From: Deinobacterium chartae
GTDB taxonomy: Bacteria; Deinococcota; Deinococci; Deinococcales; Deinococcaceae
Reading direction: 5' to 3'
DNA: 64,000 nucleotides
Assembly: GCF_014202645.1 (NCBI RefSeq)
Contig: NZ_JACHHG010000010.1
Coordinates: 1-64,000 of the forward strand
Numbering within the stretch: position 1 is the stretch's first letter; each line of letters begins with the position of its first letter. Shown piece after piece: positions 21,339 to 30,916 of the stretch. The position numbers and the translations under genes were made by a program. Under the pieces are notes generated by a model, which searched no databases, had not been told where the DNA came from, and saw only the letters and a list, made by a program, of their open reading frames with translations.

Positions 21339-23186
21339 TTGAAACCGATTCACGCCCTGATCCTGTGCCTTGGTACGACCCTGACCCTCGTGGGCTGCGG
21401 TAATCCCGCGCTTCCGCAACCGGACTTTTCCCTGGCTCCCGACCCGCTGCTGCTGCGTGCCCGCACCGGAGAACGCACGCAGGCCACCCTGGCCGTACTC
21501 GACCGCCAGGGTATTCCAGCCGACCTGAGCCTCGAAGCGGACGCAAAGTGGCTCGGCCTGCCCCGATCCTCGCTGCGCCTCGAGCGGGGCGGAACCGTAC
21601 TGTCCCTCGAGGCCACCTGCCCGGCCACGCCCGGAACGTACAGCGCGGCCCTCAGCGCCCACGCGGCCCGCTTGACCCGTCAGGCCACCGTCCTCCTCGA
21701 ATGCGAGGCCCTGCCGCCCCGCACCGCCATGGAACTGCTCACCCCCCAGGTTGACCTCGAGGCCGCGTGGCGCGGCAACGCGTCTACGGCCCTGCGCCTG
21801 CGCAACACCGGAACCGCAGACCTCGAGGTGCGCGTAAGCCCGCCGATCACCGGTTGGCTGGAAGTGCTGCCGTTCACGCCTACCCTGCCCGCCGGCCAGG
21901 AACTCTCGCTGCCCGTCCGGGCCACCTGCCTGCAGGAGGGAGCGCACGTCGCGTTCCTCGAGGTGCACGCCGGAGATCTGGTCCGCAACGCCCTCATCAC
22001 CCTGGACTGCGCCGCTCCCGAACCGACGGCCCAGCCTACGGGCCAGTTCGATGCGGTTTTTGGCCGCAACGGCGTTGTACAGGGAGACTTCGGGGTTCCC
22101 GTTGAAGCCGCCGACGCCCTGTTCTTTGGCTCCTGGCTGTACGTCGCAGCCAGCGCGGGCGAGGTGGGAGCACGGGATTTTGCCCTGGCACGCTACGCGC
22201 GGGGTGACCACTTCGATACCCAGCTGGACCGCAGCGGCCTGCGCAGAATCGACCTGGGCGGTGACGATCAGGCGCGCAGCGCGGGCCTCTTTGGCCATAA
22301 CATCTGCCTTGCCGGCAGCTCACAGCCCGCCTCGGGCTCCCGGGAACTGGTCGTCACCTGCCTGGATGCGTTGGGTCAACCGGTTCCCGGCTTCGGCACC
22401 GGCGGAGTGTTTCGCTGGACTGCGGGCAGCGGCGACGCGCAGGCCCACACGCTGCTGGCCACCCCCACCACCCTCTTCGTGGGCGGACAGGCAGGGACAG
22501 AGTATGTTCTGCTGGCCCTGGGCCGCACAGGGCAGCTCGATCCCTCGTTCGGAAACGGCGGGGTGCTGCGCGGTCATTTCGGAGACTCGGACAGCGCCAT
22601 TCACCATCTGAGCATCGCCTTTACCCGCCTGCTTGCCGTGGGACAAACGCAGCGCGGCGACAGCAACGCTTACGGAATCGCCAGCTGGAGACCGGACGGC
22701 ACGCCCGCTCCCGACTTCGCCTCGAACACCGGGCCCTCCCTCGAGGCACCTGCGGTGGCCCGGCGCGCCGTAACCATCGAGAACACGCTGTACGTAGGCG
22801 GTCAGGTTCAGCACCAGACGGGCGACCTTGTCATCGCCGCCTGGGGACCGGAAGGTCAGGTCGCGTCTGCTTTCGGGGGCGGGCGGGTTATCACCCGGAT
22901 CTTTGACAGCTCCGAGGACAGCCTCGAGGATCTGGTCAGCCACCAGGGCCAGCTGTACGGCCTGGCTCACGCGCGCACCCCCGCTCAGAGCCGCGCGGCC
23001 GTCTTGCGCTATAGCGCTTCCGGTGACCTGGATAACAGCTTTGGCCGCAGCGGTATGGCCCTGGTCCCGGCTGCTGTGGGCAAGCTGCATCCGGTCCGAC
23101 TGCTTCCCCTGGGGCCGCGGCTTTACGTGGCAGGAACGCTCGAGGAATCACCGGTCAGAACACTCGCTATCGTACGGTTGGAATAA
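21339..23186 (+). CDS. Lipoprotein with Ig-like domains and delta-60-type propeller repeats
   Basis: The 615-aa product starts at TTG 21339, 8 nt after GGGAGG; upstream codons in frame have no signal sequence. The signal MKPIHALILCLGTTLTLVGC ends in a lipobox Cys. Two Ig-like (BACON-like) domains follow (about residues 25-125 and 130-225), each with a Cys pair (ATC...LEC, ATC...LDC). From about 230 there are repeats ending in LDPSFGNGGVLRGHF, LDNSFGRSGMAL, PVPGFGTGGVFRW and similar, the delta-60 repeat pattern that builds beta-propellers. Function is unknown; probably an outer cell-envelope binding protein. The next gene is a paralogue. Confidence 0.8.
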   Translation: MKPIHALILCLGTTLTLVGCGNPALPQPDFSLAPDPLLLRARTGERTQATLAVLDRQGIPADLSLEADAKWLGLPRSSLRLERGGTVLSLEATCPATPGTYSAALSAHAARLTRQATVLLECEALPPRTAMELLTPQVDLEAAWRGNASTALRLRNTGTADLEVRVSPPITGWLEVLPFTPTLPAGQELSLPVRATCLQEGAHVAFLEVHAGDLVRNALITLDCAAPEPTAQPTGQFDAVFGRNGVVQGDFGVPVEAADALFFGSWLYVAASAGEVGARDFALARYARGDHFDTQLDRSGLRRIDLGGDDQARSAGLFGHNICLAGSSQPASGSRELVVTCLDALGQPVPGFGTGGVFRWTAGSGDAQAHTLLATPTTLFVGGQAGTEYVLLALGRTGQLDPSFGNGGVLRGHFGDSDSAIHHLSIAFTRLLAVGQTQRGDSNAYGIASWRPDGTPAPDFASNTGPSLEAPAVARRAVTIENTLYVGGQVQHQTGDLVIAAWGPEGQVASAFGGGRVITRIFDSSEDSLEDLVSHQGQLYGLAHARTPAQSRAAVLRYSASGDLDNSFGRSGMALVPAAVGKLHPVRLLPLGPRLYVAGTLEESPVRTLAIVRLE

Positions 23187-23207
23187 CTTTTCTTCGGAGA
23201 ACACCGA

Positions 23208-23229
23208 GCCAGTGCCTTCGGGTGCTGGC
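23208..23229 (+). terminator. UUCG-loop hairpin between the two lipoprotein genes
   Basis: GCCAGTGCC (23208-23216), a TTCG tetraloop and GGTGCTGGC (23221-23229) pair with two wobble positions, 20 nt after the first stop, followed by a CTTTT run. It may be a weak terminator or separate the expression of the two genes. Confidence 0.45.
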
Positions 23230-23319
23230 CTCTGCCTTTTCAGGGGGGTTTCATACCTCATTTCCTACTTTGATTCCAGGTGCAGACGCACCAAACCACC
23301 CTTTCAAAAGGAGCGTGCC

Positions 23320-25152
23320 ATGAGATCCCCCCTGTCCACGCGGTTCTCAGCGCTGTTACTGCTCTGCGGTTGTGCCAGCTCTCCGATCCCCGAACCGTCC
23401 TCGCTCGACCTCTACCCACCCAAACGCGCGCTCAGCGCCCAGGCGGGGCAATCGGTTCAGCTCAGCTTTACCCTGCACAACACCAGTTCACAGCCCCTGC
23501 CCTACACCCTCAGTTCCGACGCTTCCTGGATGAAGCCGGTTGATACGGCCGGCGTCTCGGCTCCCAAAACCGGCCATACTGTCCAAGTCACAGTCACCTG
23601 CCCCACCGAAGCCGGAAGTTATCAGGGTCGCCTCGAGGCCGCGACCAACGCAGTCAAGGACGGTAACCGCACTTCTGAAGTCAACCTCGAGTGCCTCGAA
23701 GGACCGGTCCAGCCCGACTTCACCCTGAACGCCAACCCGCTGAACCTCTCGGCCAAAGCGGGCGAGGCGGCAGCGGGCAAGTTCACCGTGCTCAACTCCA
23801 CCTCGGAGTCCCTCGAGTTGAGCGTCAAACTCCCAAAGGGTAGCAACTGGCTGCAGGTGGGCGCTTTCAATCCCAAACTCGAGGGTGGGGCCCTGCTCGA
23901 GGTTCCCATCTCGGCACTCTGCCCCGTGCAGGGGGGTAGCTTCCAGACGACCCTCGAGGTGTCCGCCAAGAACGGTCCGACGCGCAGCCTCGAGGTGAGC
24001 CTGAACTGCGCGGCTCCCCCTGCTCCGCAGCCGCAACCGCAGCCGCAACCGCAGCCCACGGTACCCAAAGGTGAGGTGAATGCTGACTTTGGCACCAATG
24101 GGATGGTCCGCCTTGATTTTGGCGGTAATACCGAACGCGCTAGATCCATTTGGGTTCGGAACGGCAAGATCTACCTGGCTGGGGAGAGCAATGCGGGCGG
24201 ACTCGTGATTGCTCGTCTTAACCTGACCGGTACTCCCGACCCAACTTTTGGGAAAGCAGGGAAAAAGAGCCTCAACCTCTTGGATGAAAAACACATAAAC
24301 AACGTAGGGGAGGTCATAAGCGACGATGCAGGCATTTACGCTTTTGTGCTTGCGCAATCTCAACCCAGCATCATCCGCTTGAGTCCCGATTCAGCCGAAC
24401 CCGACTTGAACTTCGGCCAGAACGGCATTGCATCCTTATCCTTTGAGAGCCCACCGCTGGCCCTGCAGGTAACCGATCAGCACCTCTATGCGGCTGGCAA
24501 TATTAATAACAAACCCAGCATTGCCCGCTTGATCAAGCAAAGCGGAGAACTGGACCTGACCTATGACGCCCTTGAAAACGGCAAAGTAGACGGTATCATC
24601 ACTTTTGACCTCCAGGGACCCGGAGTTTCGGCCCTCGCATCGCTGGACAGCACGTCCTGGGCTCTGACCGCCGAAGCTCTGTACAGCTCGTCCAACTCTG
24701 GAGCTGTCAAAACCACCACTCCGCTCGACCTCGAGAGTTGTACCCCTCTTCCTGGCAGCTGGACCAGACCTTACGCCTCGATGTTCAATAACGCCCCCCT
24801 GTTCACCGCAACCTGCGATGAGGACAAAAGCTCCCGGATCCTCCGCCCCTCTCAGAACACCTTCGTCGAATTTCCTATCGACGCCCTTGCCTCTGGCGGT
24901 GCAAACAAACACTTCTGGGCGGGTTCATCCCTGTACGTGATGGGGCATAGTTCAGACGCTGCCACCATCGTCCGGTTCAAATCCAACCTGACCCCCGATG
25001 CATCCTTTGGCAACGCGGGGAGCATCAAACTGAACTATTCCGGCTTCAAGGATGTCGCTCATCACGCCGTGCTTTACCAGGGAACCCTGTACGTCGCTGC
25101 CACCGTCGGCATCGGTGGAGAGATGGATATCGCCGTCCTTGCCCTGAAATAA
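23320..25152 (+). CDS. Lipoprotein with Ig-like domains, Pro-Gln linker and propeller repeats (paralogue)
   Basis: The 610-aa product starts at ATG 23320 behind AAAGGAG. The signal MRSPLSTRFSALLLLCGC ends in the lipobox Cys. Two Ig-like domains (about residues 28-130 and 135-232), each with one Cys pair (TC...LEC, LC...LNC), are followed by a (PQ)n linker near 236-246 and then delta-60-type repeats (VNADFGTNGMVRLDFGG, PDPTFGKAGKKSL, PDLNFGQNGIASL, PDASFGNAGSIKLNY). Domain order equals that of the upstream gene. The propeller half uses clearly more A and T than its surroundings (for example 24230-24320), unlike the N-terminal half. Confidence 0.8.
   Translation: MRSPLSTRFSALLLLCGCASSPIPEPSSLDLYPPKRALSAQAGQSVQLSFTLHNTSSQPLPYTLSSDASWMKPVDTAGVSAPKTGHTVQVTVTCPTEAGSYQGRLEAATNAVKDGNRTSEVNLECLEGPVQPDFTLNANPLNLSAKAGEAAAGKFTVLNSTSESLELSVKLPKGSNWLQVGAFNPKLEGGALLEVPISALCPVQGGSFQTTLEVSAKNGPTRSLEVSLNCAAPPAPQPQPQPQPQPTVPKGEVNADFGTNGMVRLDFGGNTERARSIWVRNGKIYLAGESNAGGLVIARLNLTGTPDPTFGKAGKKSLNLLDEKHINNVGEVISDDAGIYAFVLAQSQPSIIRLSPDSAEPDLNFGQNGIASLSFESPPLALQVTDQHLYAAGNINNKPSIARLIKQSGELDLTYDALENGKVDGIITFDLQGPGVSALASLDSTSWALTAEALYSSSNSGAVKTTTPLDLESCTPLPGSWTRPYASMFNNAPLFTATCDEDKSSRILRPSQNTFVEFPIDALASGGANKHFWAGSSLYVMGHSSDAATIVRFKSNLTPDASFGNAGSIKLNYSGFKDVAHHAVLYQGTLYVAATVGIGGEMDIAVLALK
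24025..24056 (+). repeat. Short tandem repeat encoding the Pro-Gln linker
   Basis: A 12-base unit CCGCAGCCGCAA is repeated about two and a half times and encodes PQPQPQPQPQP between the Ig-like and propeller parts. Length change would keep the frame, so it tunes linker length rather than switching the gene. Confidence 0.7.
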
Positions 25153-25178
25153 CGCCAACTCTACCCCTCGAGGACACA

Positions 25179-25210
25179 GCAAAGCCCCGCCCAAATGGGC
25201 GGGGCTTTGC
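25179..25210. terminator. Bidirectional terminator
   Basis: Perfect 14-bp stem (25179-25192 with 25197-25210), 4-nt loop AAAT, with AAA/TTT inside the stem base, between the convergent lipoprotein gene and fadE. Confidence 0.9.
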
Positions 25211-25220
25211 CACCAACAGC

Positions 25221-26987
25221 TCAGGCGCGCTTGGGCTGCGGGTAGCCGTTCGCCTCAAGGACGGCGGCGGCCACGTGGCGGCGCAGGCGGATGGTGTTGA
25301 CCGGCTCCACCTTGGTGAGGCGGCGCAGCGCGGCTGTGGCGGTGCGCAGGTCGTCGCCGCTGGCGATCATGTTCATGGCCTCGCGGGCCAGGGCCTCGGC
25401 CTTCAGAACGGCCTCGTAGGTGTAGACCTGGGTCATCTCGACTTGCAGTTCGGGCAGGCCCAGCTTGCGGGTGCGCACCAGGGCACTTTCGGCGGCGAAG
25501 GCCAGCATGGCGATGTCCGCGACCCGCGCGAGGATTTCCTGGCGGCTCTCGACCTGGGCGCCGTACTTCATGGCGGCGGTTCCCGCGACCATCAGGGCGA
25601 CCTTCTTGAGGTTGGCAATGGCTTTGGCCTCGGCGGCCAGAGGCGTTTCGGTGTCCTCCTCCTCGAAGGACATCTCCATCAGCTCGCCCTGGAGCTTCTG
25701 GGCAGCCTGCATCAGCGGGATCTCGCCTTTCATGGCACGTTTGAGCAGCATTCCCGGAATGAGCAGGCGGTTGATCTCGTTGGTTCCCTCAAAGATGCGG
25801 TTGATGCGGCTGTCGCGGTAGGCGCGCTCGATGGCGTACTCCTGGCTGAAGCCGTAGCCGCCGTGCACCTGCACACCCTCGTCGACCGCGTAGTCGAGCA
25901 GTTCCGAGCCGAGGATCTTGATCATCGAGGCCTCGACCGCGTACTCCTCGATGGCCCGCAGCTTGTCCACACCGCTCGCGATGGCCGTATCGATCAGACC
26001 CACCAGGCGGTAGAGAGCACTTTCCACCGCGTAGCTGCGGATGGCGACGCTCGCGAGTTTTTCCTGGATCAGACCGAAATTCGAGATCGGCTGGCCGAAC
26101 TGCTCGCGCTCCTGCGCGTACCTCGCGGCCAGGGCCAGGGCGTGCTTGGCTCCGCCCACGCCGCCCGCGCCGAGCTTGTAGCGGCCCACGTTGAGGATGT
26201 TAAAGGCGATCTTGGCACCCTGGCCCGGCTGACCCAGCAAGTTCTCCACGGGCACGCGGGCATCCTCGAGGATCAACTGACGGGTGCTCGAGGAGCGGAT
26301 ACCCATCTTGTGCTCTTCGGCGCCGGTGGACACGCCGGGAAAAGAACGCTCGACCAAGAAGGCGCTGAATCGGTTGCCCTCGGGGGTCTTGAGCTGCGCG
26401 AAGACCGTGAACAGGTCGGCGAAGCCCGCGTTGGAGATCCACATCTTGGTGCCGTTGAGAACGTAGTGCGTGCCGTCTTCGCTGAGCACGGCGCTGGTCT
26501 TGGCCGCCTGGGCGTCCGAGCCGCTGCCCGGTTCGGTCAGGGCGTAGGCCGCGATGATCTCGCCGCTGGCCAGGCCCGGCAGGTACTTGGCCTTCTGGGC
26601 TTCGCTGCCGAAGTACACGGTGGGCAGGCTGCCGATCGACTGGTGAGCGCCGTAGGTCACCGCGAAGCCGCCGGTCTGCGACAGTTTTTCGGCGATGATG
26701 ACGCTGGCGGCCTTGGGCAGGTCCAGACCCTCGTACTGCTCGGGGATCTCGGCAGCGATCAGGCCCTGCTCGCCGGCCTTGCGCAGCAGCGCTTGGTTGA
26801 GGCCTTCTTCTTTGGCCTCGAGGCGGTCGATGACCGGCATCACTTCCTTGTCGATGAAGCTCTGGGTCGCGTCCGCGATCTGGCGCAGGGTGTCGTCGAA
26901 ATCCTCGGGGGTGTAGACGTTTTGCGGGTCCGCTTCCTGAATCAGGAACATGCCGCCCTTGATGATCTGCTTGTCGGTCGCCGTCAT
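25221..26987 (-). CDS. fadE: Acyl-CoA dehydrogenase, long FadE type
   Basis: FAD enzyme for the first oxidation of beta-oxidation. The 588-aa product from the ATG at 26987 (RBS GGAGGATC) has the acyl-CoA dehydrogenase core: AYALTEPGSGSDAQAAKTSA and MWISNAGFADLFTVFAQ for FAD and substrate, LNVGRYKLGAGGVGGAKHAL, and GGYGFSQEYAIERAYRDSRINRIFEGTNEINR with conserved Arg and the C-terminal FAD site. A further 150-residue helical C-terminus matches the length of Bacillus FadE (about 594 aa) rather than the 380-aa enzymes. Third gene of fadN-fadA-fadE. Confidence 0.94.
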   Translation of the reverse strand: MTATDKQIIKGGMFLIQEADPQNVYTPEDFDDTLRQIADATQSFIDKEVMPVIDRLEAKEEGLNQALLRKAGEQGLIAAEIPEQYEGLDLPKAASVIIAEKLSQTGGFAVTYGAHQSIGSLPTVYFGSEAQKAKYLPGLASGEIIAAYALTEPGSGSDAQAAKTSAVLSEDGTHYVLNGTKMWISNAGFADLFTVFAQLKTPEGNRFSAFLVERSFPGVSTGAEEHKMGIRSSSTRQLILEDARVPVENLLGQPGQGAKIAFNILNVGRYKLGAGGVGGAKHALALAARYAQEREQFGQPISNFGLIQEKLASVAIRSYAVESALYRLVGLIDTAIASGVDKLRAIEEYAVEASMIKILGSELLDYAVDEGVQVHGGYGFSQEYAIERAYRDSRINRIFEGTNEINRLLIPGMLLKRAMKGEIPLMQAAQKLQGELMEMSFEEEDTETPLAAEAKAIANLKKVALMVAGTAAMKYGAQVESRQEILARVADIAMLAFAAESALVRTRKLGLPELQVEMTQVYTYEAVLKAEALAREAMNMIASGDDLRTATAALRRLTKVEPVNTIRLRRHVAAAVLEANGYPQPKRA

Positions 26988-27007
26988 GGGATCCTCCGTT
27001 GTCAAGA

Positions 27008-27030
27008 GGGGCGCGCGAGGGTTGCGCCCC
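27008..27030 (-). other. Intergenic hairpin between fadA and fadE
   Basis: GGGGCGC (27008-27014) pairs with GCGCCCC (27024-27030) around a 9-nt loop, in the 50-bp gap between fadA and fadE. No U tract follows, so an mRNA-processing or stability role is as likely as termination. Confidence 0.4.
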
Positions 27031-27037
27031 GGTTCGC

Positions 27038-28216
27038 TTAGTCCTGGAATGCCTCGAACACGCCTGCAGCACCCATGCCGCCGCCGATGCACATGGTGAC
27101 CACGCCGTAGCGTCCTCCCCGGCGGCGCAGTTCGTACAGCAGCGTGGCGGTCAGCTTGGCGCCCGAGCAGCCCAGCGGGTGACCCAGGGCGATGGCACCG
27201 CCGTTGACGTTGAGTTTCTCCTCGTCGATGCCGAGTTCGCGGACCACCGCGAGGCTCTGCGCCGCGAAGGCCTCGTTCAGCTCGATCAGATCCACATCGG
27301 CCAGGGTGAGCCCGGCCTTCTCGAGGGCCTTGGGAATGGCCTTTACCGGGCCAATGCCCATCAGTTCCGGCTCCACGCCGGCGGTCGCAAAGGACAAGAA
27401 GCGGCCCAGCGGCTTTAAGCCCAGTTCTTCGGCCTTCTCGGCGCTCATCAGCAGGGCAGCGGCCGCACCGTCCGAAAAGGGGCTGGAGTTGCCGGCCGTG
27501 ACCGACCCGTTCGCCTTGAAGGCCGGCTTGAGGGTCGCCATGGTTTCCAGGCTGCCGTCGCGGCGGATCAGTTCGTCGTGTTCGAACATAACGGTCTCGG
27601 AGACCACCTTGGTGCCCTTGTAGCGATCTACCCGCACCGGAACCGGTACGATCTCGTCCCTGAACCGGCCGGCGTCCTGCGCGGCGGCGGCCCGCTGGTG
27701 GCTGCGCAGCGCAAAGCGGTCCTGGTCCTCGCGCGAGACCCCGTATTTGGCTGCGACGTTCTCGGCGGTCAGGCCCATCGAGATGTAGGCCCCGGGTCGG
27801 GTATCCATCAGGGTGGGGTTGGGGCGCGGGTTGTGACCGCTCATGGGGACCGCACTCATGCTCTCCACGCCGCCCGCGAGCAGCACGTCGTTCATGCCGG
27901 TCTGGATGGCCGCGGCGGCCATGGCGATGGTCTGCAGGCCCGAAGCGCAGAAGCGGTTGATGGTGACCCCGCCCACCTGATCGGGCAGGCCGGCGCGCAG
28001 GCCCGCTAGACGCGCGATGTTCAGGCCCTGCTCGGCTTCGGGGATCGCGCAGCCCATCAGCACGTCCTCGACCAACGCTCCGTCGATGCCGGCGCGCTTC
28101 ACGGCCGCCTCGAGGGCCAGGGCCGCCAGGTCGTCGGGCCGGGTGTTGGCCAGCGTTCCCTTGACGCCGCGGCCCACGGGGGTGCGGACGGCAGAAACGA
28201 TAACAGCGTCTCTCAT
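27038..28216 (-). CDS. fadA: Acetyl-CoA acyltransferase (thiolase)
   Basis: Thiolytic step of beta-oxidation. The 392-aa product from ATG 28216 (RBS AAGGAG) begins [17 protein letters not shown], carries the acyl-accepting Cys in [21 protein letters not shown] (about residue 91), [16 protein letters not shown] near 312 and the C-terminal active-site blocks [20 protein letters not shown] (His) and [16 protein letters not shown] (Cys). Middle gene of the operon; both flanking gaps contain hairpins. Confidence 0.95.
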   Translation of the reverse strand: MRDAVIVSAVRTPVGRGVKGTLANTRPDDLAALALEAAVKRAGIDGALVEDVLMGCAIPEAEQGLNIARLAGLRAGLPDQVGGVTINRFCASGLQTIAMAAAAIQTGMNDVLLAGGVESMSAVPMSGHNPRPNPTLMDTRPGAYISMGLTAENVAAKYGVSREDQDRFALRSHQRAAAAQDAGRFRDEIVPVPVRVDRYKGTKVVSETVMFEHDELIRRDGSLETMATLKPAFKANGSVTAGNSSPFSDGAAAALLMSAEKAEELGLKPLGRFLSFATAGVEPELMGIGPVKAIPKALEKAGLTLADVDLIELNEAFAAQSLAVVRELGIDEEKLNVNGGAIALGHPLGCSGAKLTATLLYELRRRGGRYGVVTMCIGGGMGAAGVFEAFQD

Positions 28217-28260
28217 AATCAACTCCTTGGAGTTTGAGTCCTTGGGTCTCAGGGCTGGGC

Positions 28261-28321
28261 GAGCGGTTGCGCCGCTTCGGTCGTGGCCTCTGCCCGAGCG
28301 TGCGGGAAGCGGCAACCGCTC
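28261..28321 (-). other. Long-loop inverted repeat between fadN and fadA
   Basis: GAGCGGTTGC (28261-28270) is perfectly complementary to 28312-28321, and the pairing continues past a 2-nt bulge (CCGCTT with AAGCGG), leaving a loop of about 29 nt. It fills the 115-bp gap after the fadN stop and may partly separate expression of fadN from fadA-fadE. Confidence 0.5.
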
Positions 28322-28331
28322 ACCTCTGGCT

Positions 28332-30662
28332 TCAGTTCCTCAGGGGCTTGCCGGTCTTGAGCATGTGTGCGATGCGCTCTTGGGTCTTGCGCTTGCCGCA
28401 CAGCGTCAAGAACGCCTCGCGCTCGAGGTCGAGCAGGTGCTGCTCGGACACCCTGGCATTTCGGTGGGTGATGTTGCCGCCGCACAGGATGTGTGCGACG
28501 TGCAGCGAGACCTCACGGTCGTACTCGGAGGCGTAGCCGCCCTCGACCATGCCGTACAGGGCACTCTTGATGGCGGCGATGCCGTCTGCGCCCATCACCG
28601 GAATGTCCTGACGCATCTGCGGCTGCACGTAGTCCACGGCCAGTTCGAGCACCTTGCGCTTGGCGTCCTCGAGCAGGCGGTCGCGGTTCATGGTGATGCC
28701 GTCGTGGTCGCGCAGAAAACCGAGCTTGCGGGCGTGCTGCGCCGAGGTGGACACCTTGGCCAGCGCGATGGTCTCGAAGGCTTTTTGCACGGCGGGCAGC
28801 AGGGTCTCGCCGGGAAGCAGCGCGTCTACCATGCGCAGGTAGAGTTCTTTGGTGCCGCCGCCGCCCGGGATCAGGCCCACGCCGACTTCCACCAGGCCCA
28901 TGTAGGTTTCGGCCGAGGCCTGCACGAAGTCGGCGTGCAGCGCCATTTCACAGCCGCCGCCCAGCGTGAGGTTGAACGGGGCGACCACCGTGGGGTGCGG
29001 CGAGAAACGCAGGCTGGTGGTGGCGCGCTGGAACTGGCGGATGGCCAGGTCGATCTCGTCGAAGTCGCCGTTTTGGGCGTTCATCAAGATCAAGGGCAAG
29101 TTGGCCCCGGCCGAGAAGTTTTCGCCCTGGTTGCCGACCACCAGCCCGGCGTAGCCGAGTTCCTGTACCTTCTTGTGGGCGGTGTCGAACAGCCGGATGG
29201 CGTCTTCGCCCAGCGAGTTCATCTTCGAATGGAACTCGAGCAGCAGCACGCCATCACCGATGTCGAGCAGGCTGGCTCCGGGCCTGGACACCACGACCTT
29301 CTCGGGGTCCTTCTTGAGGTCTCTCAGGATCAGGTAGGGAGCCTGGTAGCGCTCGATGACCCCGGTGGGCGTGATGACCTCGGCAGCGCTGTAAAACTGG
29401 GTGCGACCCTGCGCCCGCATGGCCTCGAGGATGGCGGGCAGCGCGCGGCCCTCGGCCTCGAGGTCCTGAATCACGCGGTCTGCGCCCAGAACGTCCATGG
29501 TCTCGAACGGGCCCATCTCCCAGCCGAAGCCCCACTTGAGGGCGTTGTCGATGTCCACGATCGAGCCGGAGACGTGACCGGCCATCTTGGCCGCGTACCA
29601 GAACAGGTCGCGCATGACCGCGCGCAGGAACTCGCCCTCGGGGCCCGGCAGCGCGTACAGGGCGCGGATGCGCTCGGGCAGGGGCTGGTTGCGGATCTCC
29701 TCGAGGGCGGCGAGGCGCAGCTTGCCCTTGTTTTCGTACTCGAAAGTCTCCAGGTTCAGGGTCAAGATGACGCTCTTGCCGCCTTCTTTGACCTTCTTGT
29801 AAAAGCCCTGGCCGGTCTTGTCGCCCAGCCATTGCCGCTCCTCGACCAGGCGGACCAGGAAGTCGGGCAGGGTGAAGTCCTCGTCCTCGGGAGTGACGCG
29901 TTGCAAGTCGTTGGCAACGTGATAGATGATGTCCAGGCCCGAAAGGTCAGCGGTGCGGAACGAGGCACTTTTGGGGCGGCCCAGAACAGGACCGGTCAGC
30001 ACGTCCACCACGTCGGGAGTGAGCCCCTGGGCGTGCATGTGCTGCATGGTGCGGATCATGCCGTACACGCCGATGCGGTTGGCGACAAAGCCGGGCACGT
30101 CGTTGGCGACGACGATGCCCTTGCCCAGGCGCTGGTCCCCGAAACGCGAGATGGCCTCGACCACCTCGGGCGCGGTGTCGTCGGTGGGAATCACCTCGAG
30201 CAGGTGCAGGTAGCGCGGAGGGTTGAAGAAGTGGGTTCCTACGAAGCGGCGGCGGAAGTCCGCGCTGCGGCCCTCGACCTGCAGTCGCATCGGAATGCCG
30301 CTGGAGTTCGACGAGATGATGGCAGTGGGCTTGGCGACCCGCTCGACCTTTTCCCACAGTTCGCGCTTGACCTCGAGTTTCTCGAGGACCGCCTCGACGA
30401 TCCAGTCGGCCTCGGCGAGCTTGGTGAGGTCGTCTTCGAGGTTGCCGACCCGGATGAGCTGCGCGTTGGCCGGGTCCATGAAGGCGGCGGGACTCGCCGC
30501 CTTGGCGCGTTCGATGCCGGCCTTGGCGAGGAAGTTACGGTCGGGTTTGTCCGGCAAGGGGATGTCGAGCAGCAGGGTGGGAATGCCGGCATTGGCGAGT
30601 TGCGCGGCGATGGCGGCACCCATGGTGCCGGCACCGATGACGGCTGCGGTCTTGATCTTCAT
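28332..30662 (-). CDS. fadN: 3-hydroxyacyl-CoA dehydrogenase / enoyl-CoA hydratase, FadN type
   Basis: Bifunctional beta-oxidation enzyme of 776 aa. Unlike E. coli FadB the dehydrogenase is N-terminal: [23 protein letters not shown] (NAD site, residues 4-26), [18 protein letters not shown] and [15 protein letters not shown]. The crotonase domain is in the second half: [20 protein letters not shown], and [20 protein letters not shown] with [19 protein letters not shown]. Order and size match Bacillus FadN, and fadN-fadA-fadE is the Bacillus operon order. RBS CAGGAGG. First gene behind the palindromic site at 30701-30719. Confidence 0.94.
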   Translation of the reverse strand: MKIKTAAVIGAGTMGAAIAAQLANAGIPTLLLDIPLPDKPDRNFLAKAGIERAKAASPAAFMDPANAQLIRVGNLEDDLTKLAEADWIVEAVLEKLEVKRELWEKVERVAKPTAIISSNSSGIPMRLQVEGRSADFRRRFVGTHFFNPPRYLHLLEVIPTDDTAPEVVEAISRFGDQRLGKGIVVANDVPGFVANRIGVYGMIRTMQHMHAQGLTPDVVDVLTGPVLGRPKSASFRTADLSGLDIIYHVANDLQRVTPEDEDFTLPDFLVRLVEERQWLGDKTGQGFYKKVKEGGKSVILTLNLETFEYENKGKLRLAALEEIRNQPLPERIRALYALPGPEGEFLRAVMRDLFWYAAKMAGHVSGSIVDIDNALKWGFGWEMGPFETMDVLGADRVIQDLEAEGRALPAILEAMRAQGRTQFYSAAEVITPTGVIERYQAPYLILRDLKKDPEKVVVSRPGASLLDIGDGVLLLEFHSKMNSLGEDAIRLFDTAHKKVQELGYAGLVVGNQGENFSAGANLPLILMNAQNGDFDEIDLAIRQFQRATTSLRFSPHPTVVAPFNLTLGGGCEMALHADFVQASAETYMGLVEVGVGLIPGGGGTKELYLRMVDALLPGETLLPAVQKAFETIALAKVSTSAQHARKLGFLRDHDGITMNRDRLLEDAKRKVLELAVDYVQPQMRQDIPVMGADGIAAIKSALYGMVEGGYASEYDREVSLHVAHILCGGNITHRNARVSEQHLLDLEREAFLTLCGKRKTQERIAHMLKTGKPLRN

Positions 30663-30700
30663 AGGCCTCCTGGTCGGGGGGAGGGATAGGACCTACCCAA

Positions 30701-30719
30701 ACTTGTACTAAGTATAAGT
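30701..30719 (-). promoter_or_regulatory. Candidate operator of the fad operon
   Basis: ACTTGTACT-A-AGTATAAGT is a 19-bp inverted repeat with one mismatch, 39 bp upstream of the fadN ATG. On the minus strand it contains a TATACT -10-like box, so a bound regulator would block the promoter. A TetR-type fatty-acid regulator is the usual binder at such sites, but no regulator gene is adjacent. Confidence 0.6.
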
Positions 30720-30863
30720 TATAGGACGAAAGCGGCCTTGTCCAGATGTTTCACCCCAGCAGCAAACAAGCACTTGTCCTGACGGGAATTTCCGGTAACA
30801 CACGAAGAAAGCGGGTGGCTTTCCGAGTATAACCCTGCGCCTCTTCCCTGCCGCATCAGAGAA

Positions 30864-30890
30864 ACGCCGCCCCCCTGTGGGGGGCGGCGT
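30864..30890 (-). terminator. Terminator of the arsR-small protein unit
   Basis: Perfect 12-bp GC-rich stem (30864-30875 with 30879-30890), TGT loop, 27 bp after the stop of the small ORF on the minus strand. Confidence 0.8.
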
Positions 30891-30916
30891 CAAAGGCGCT
30901 TCTGGACCCAGCCCGG

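Noticed and set aside
25275-27041. 588-codon open frame on the plus strand over fadE
   Set aside because: Mirror frame of the acyl-CoA dehydrogenase; composition is the His/Gly/Gln-rich pattern typical of antisense frames in this genome.
28017-30689. 890-codon open frame on the plus strand over fadN
   Set aside because: It is the GC-driven antisense shadow of a well-supported FadN gene; the protein has no recognisable domain and no RBS.
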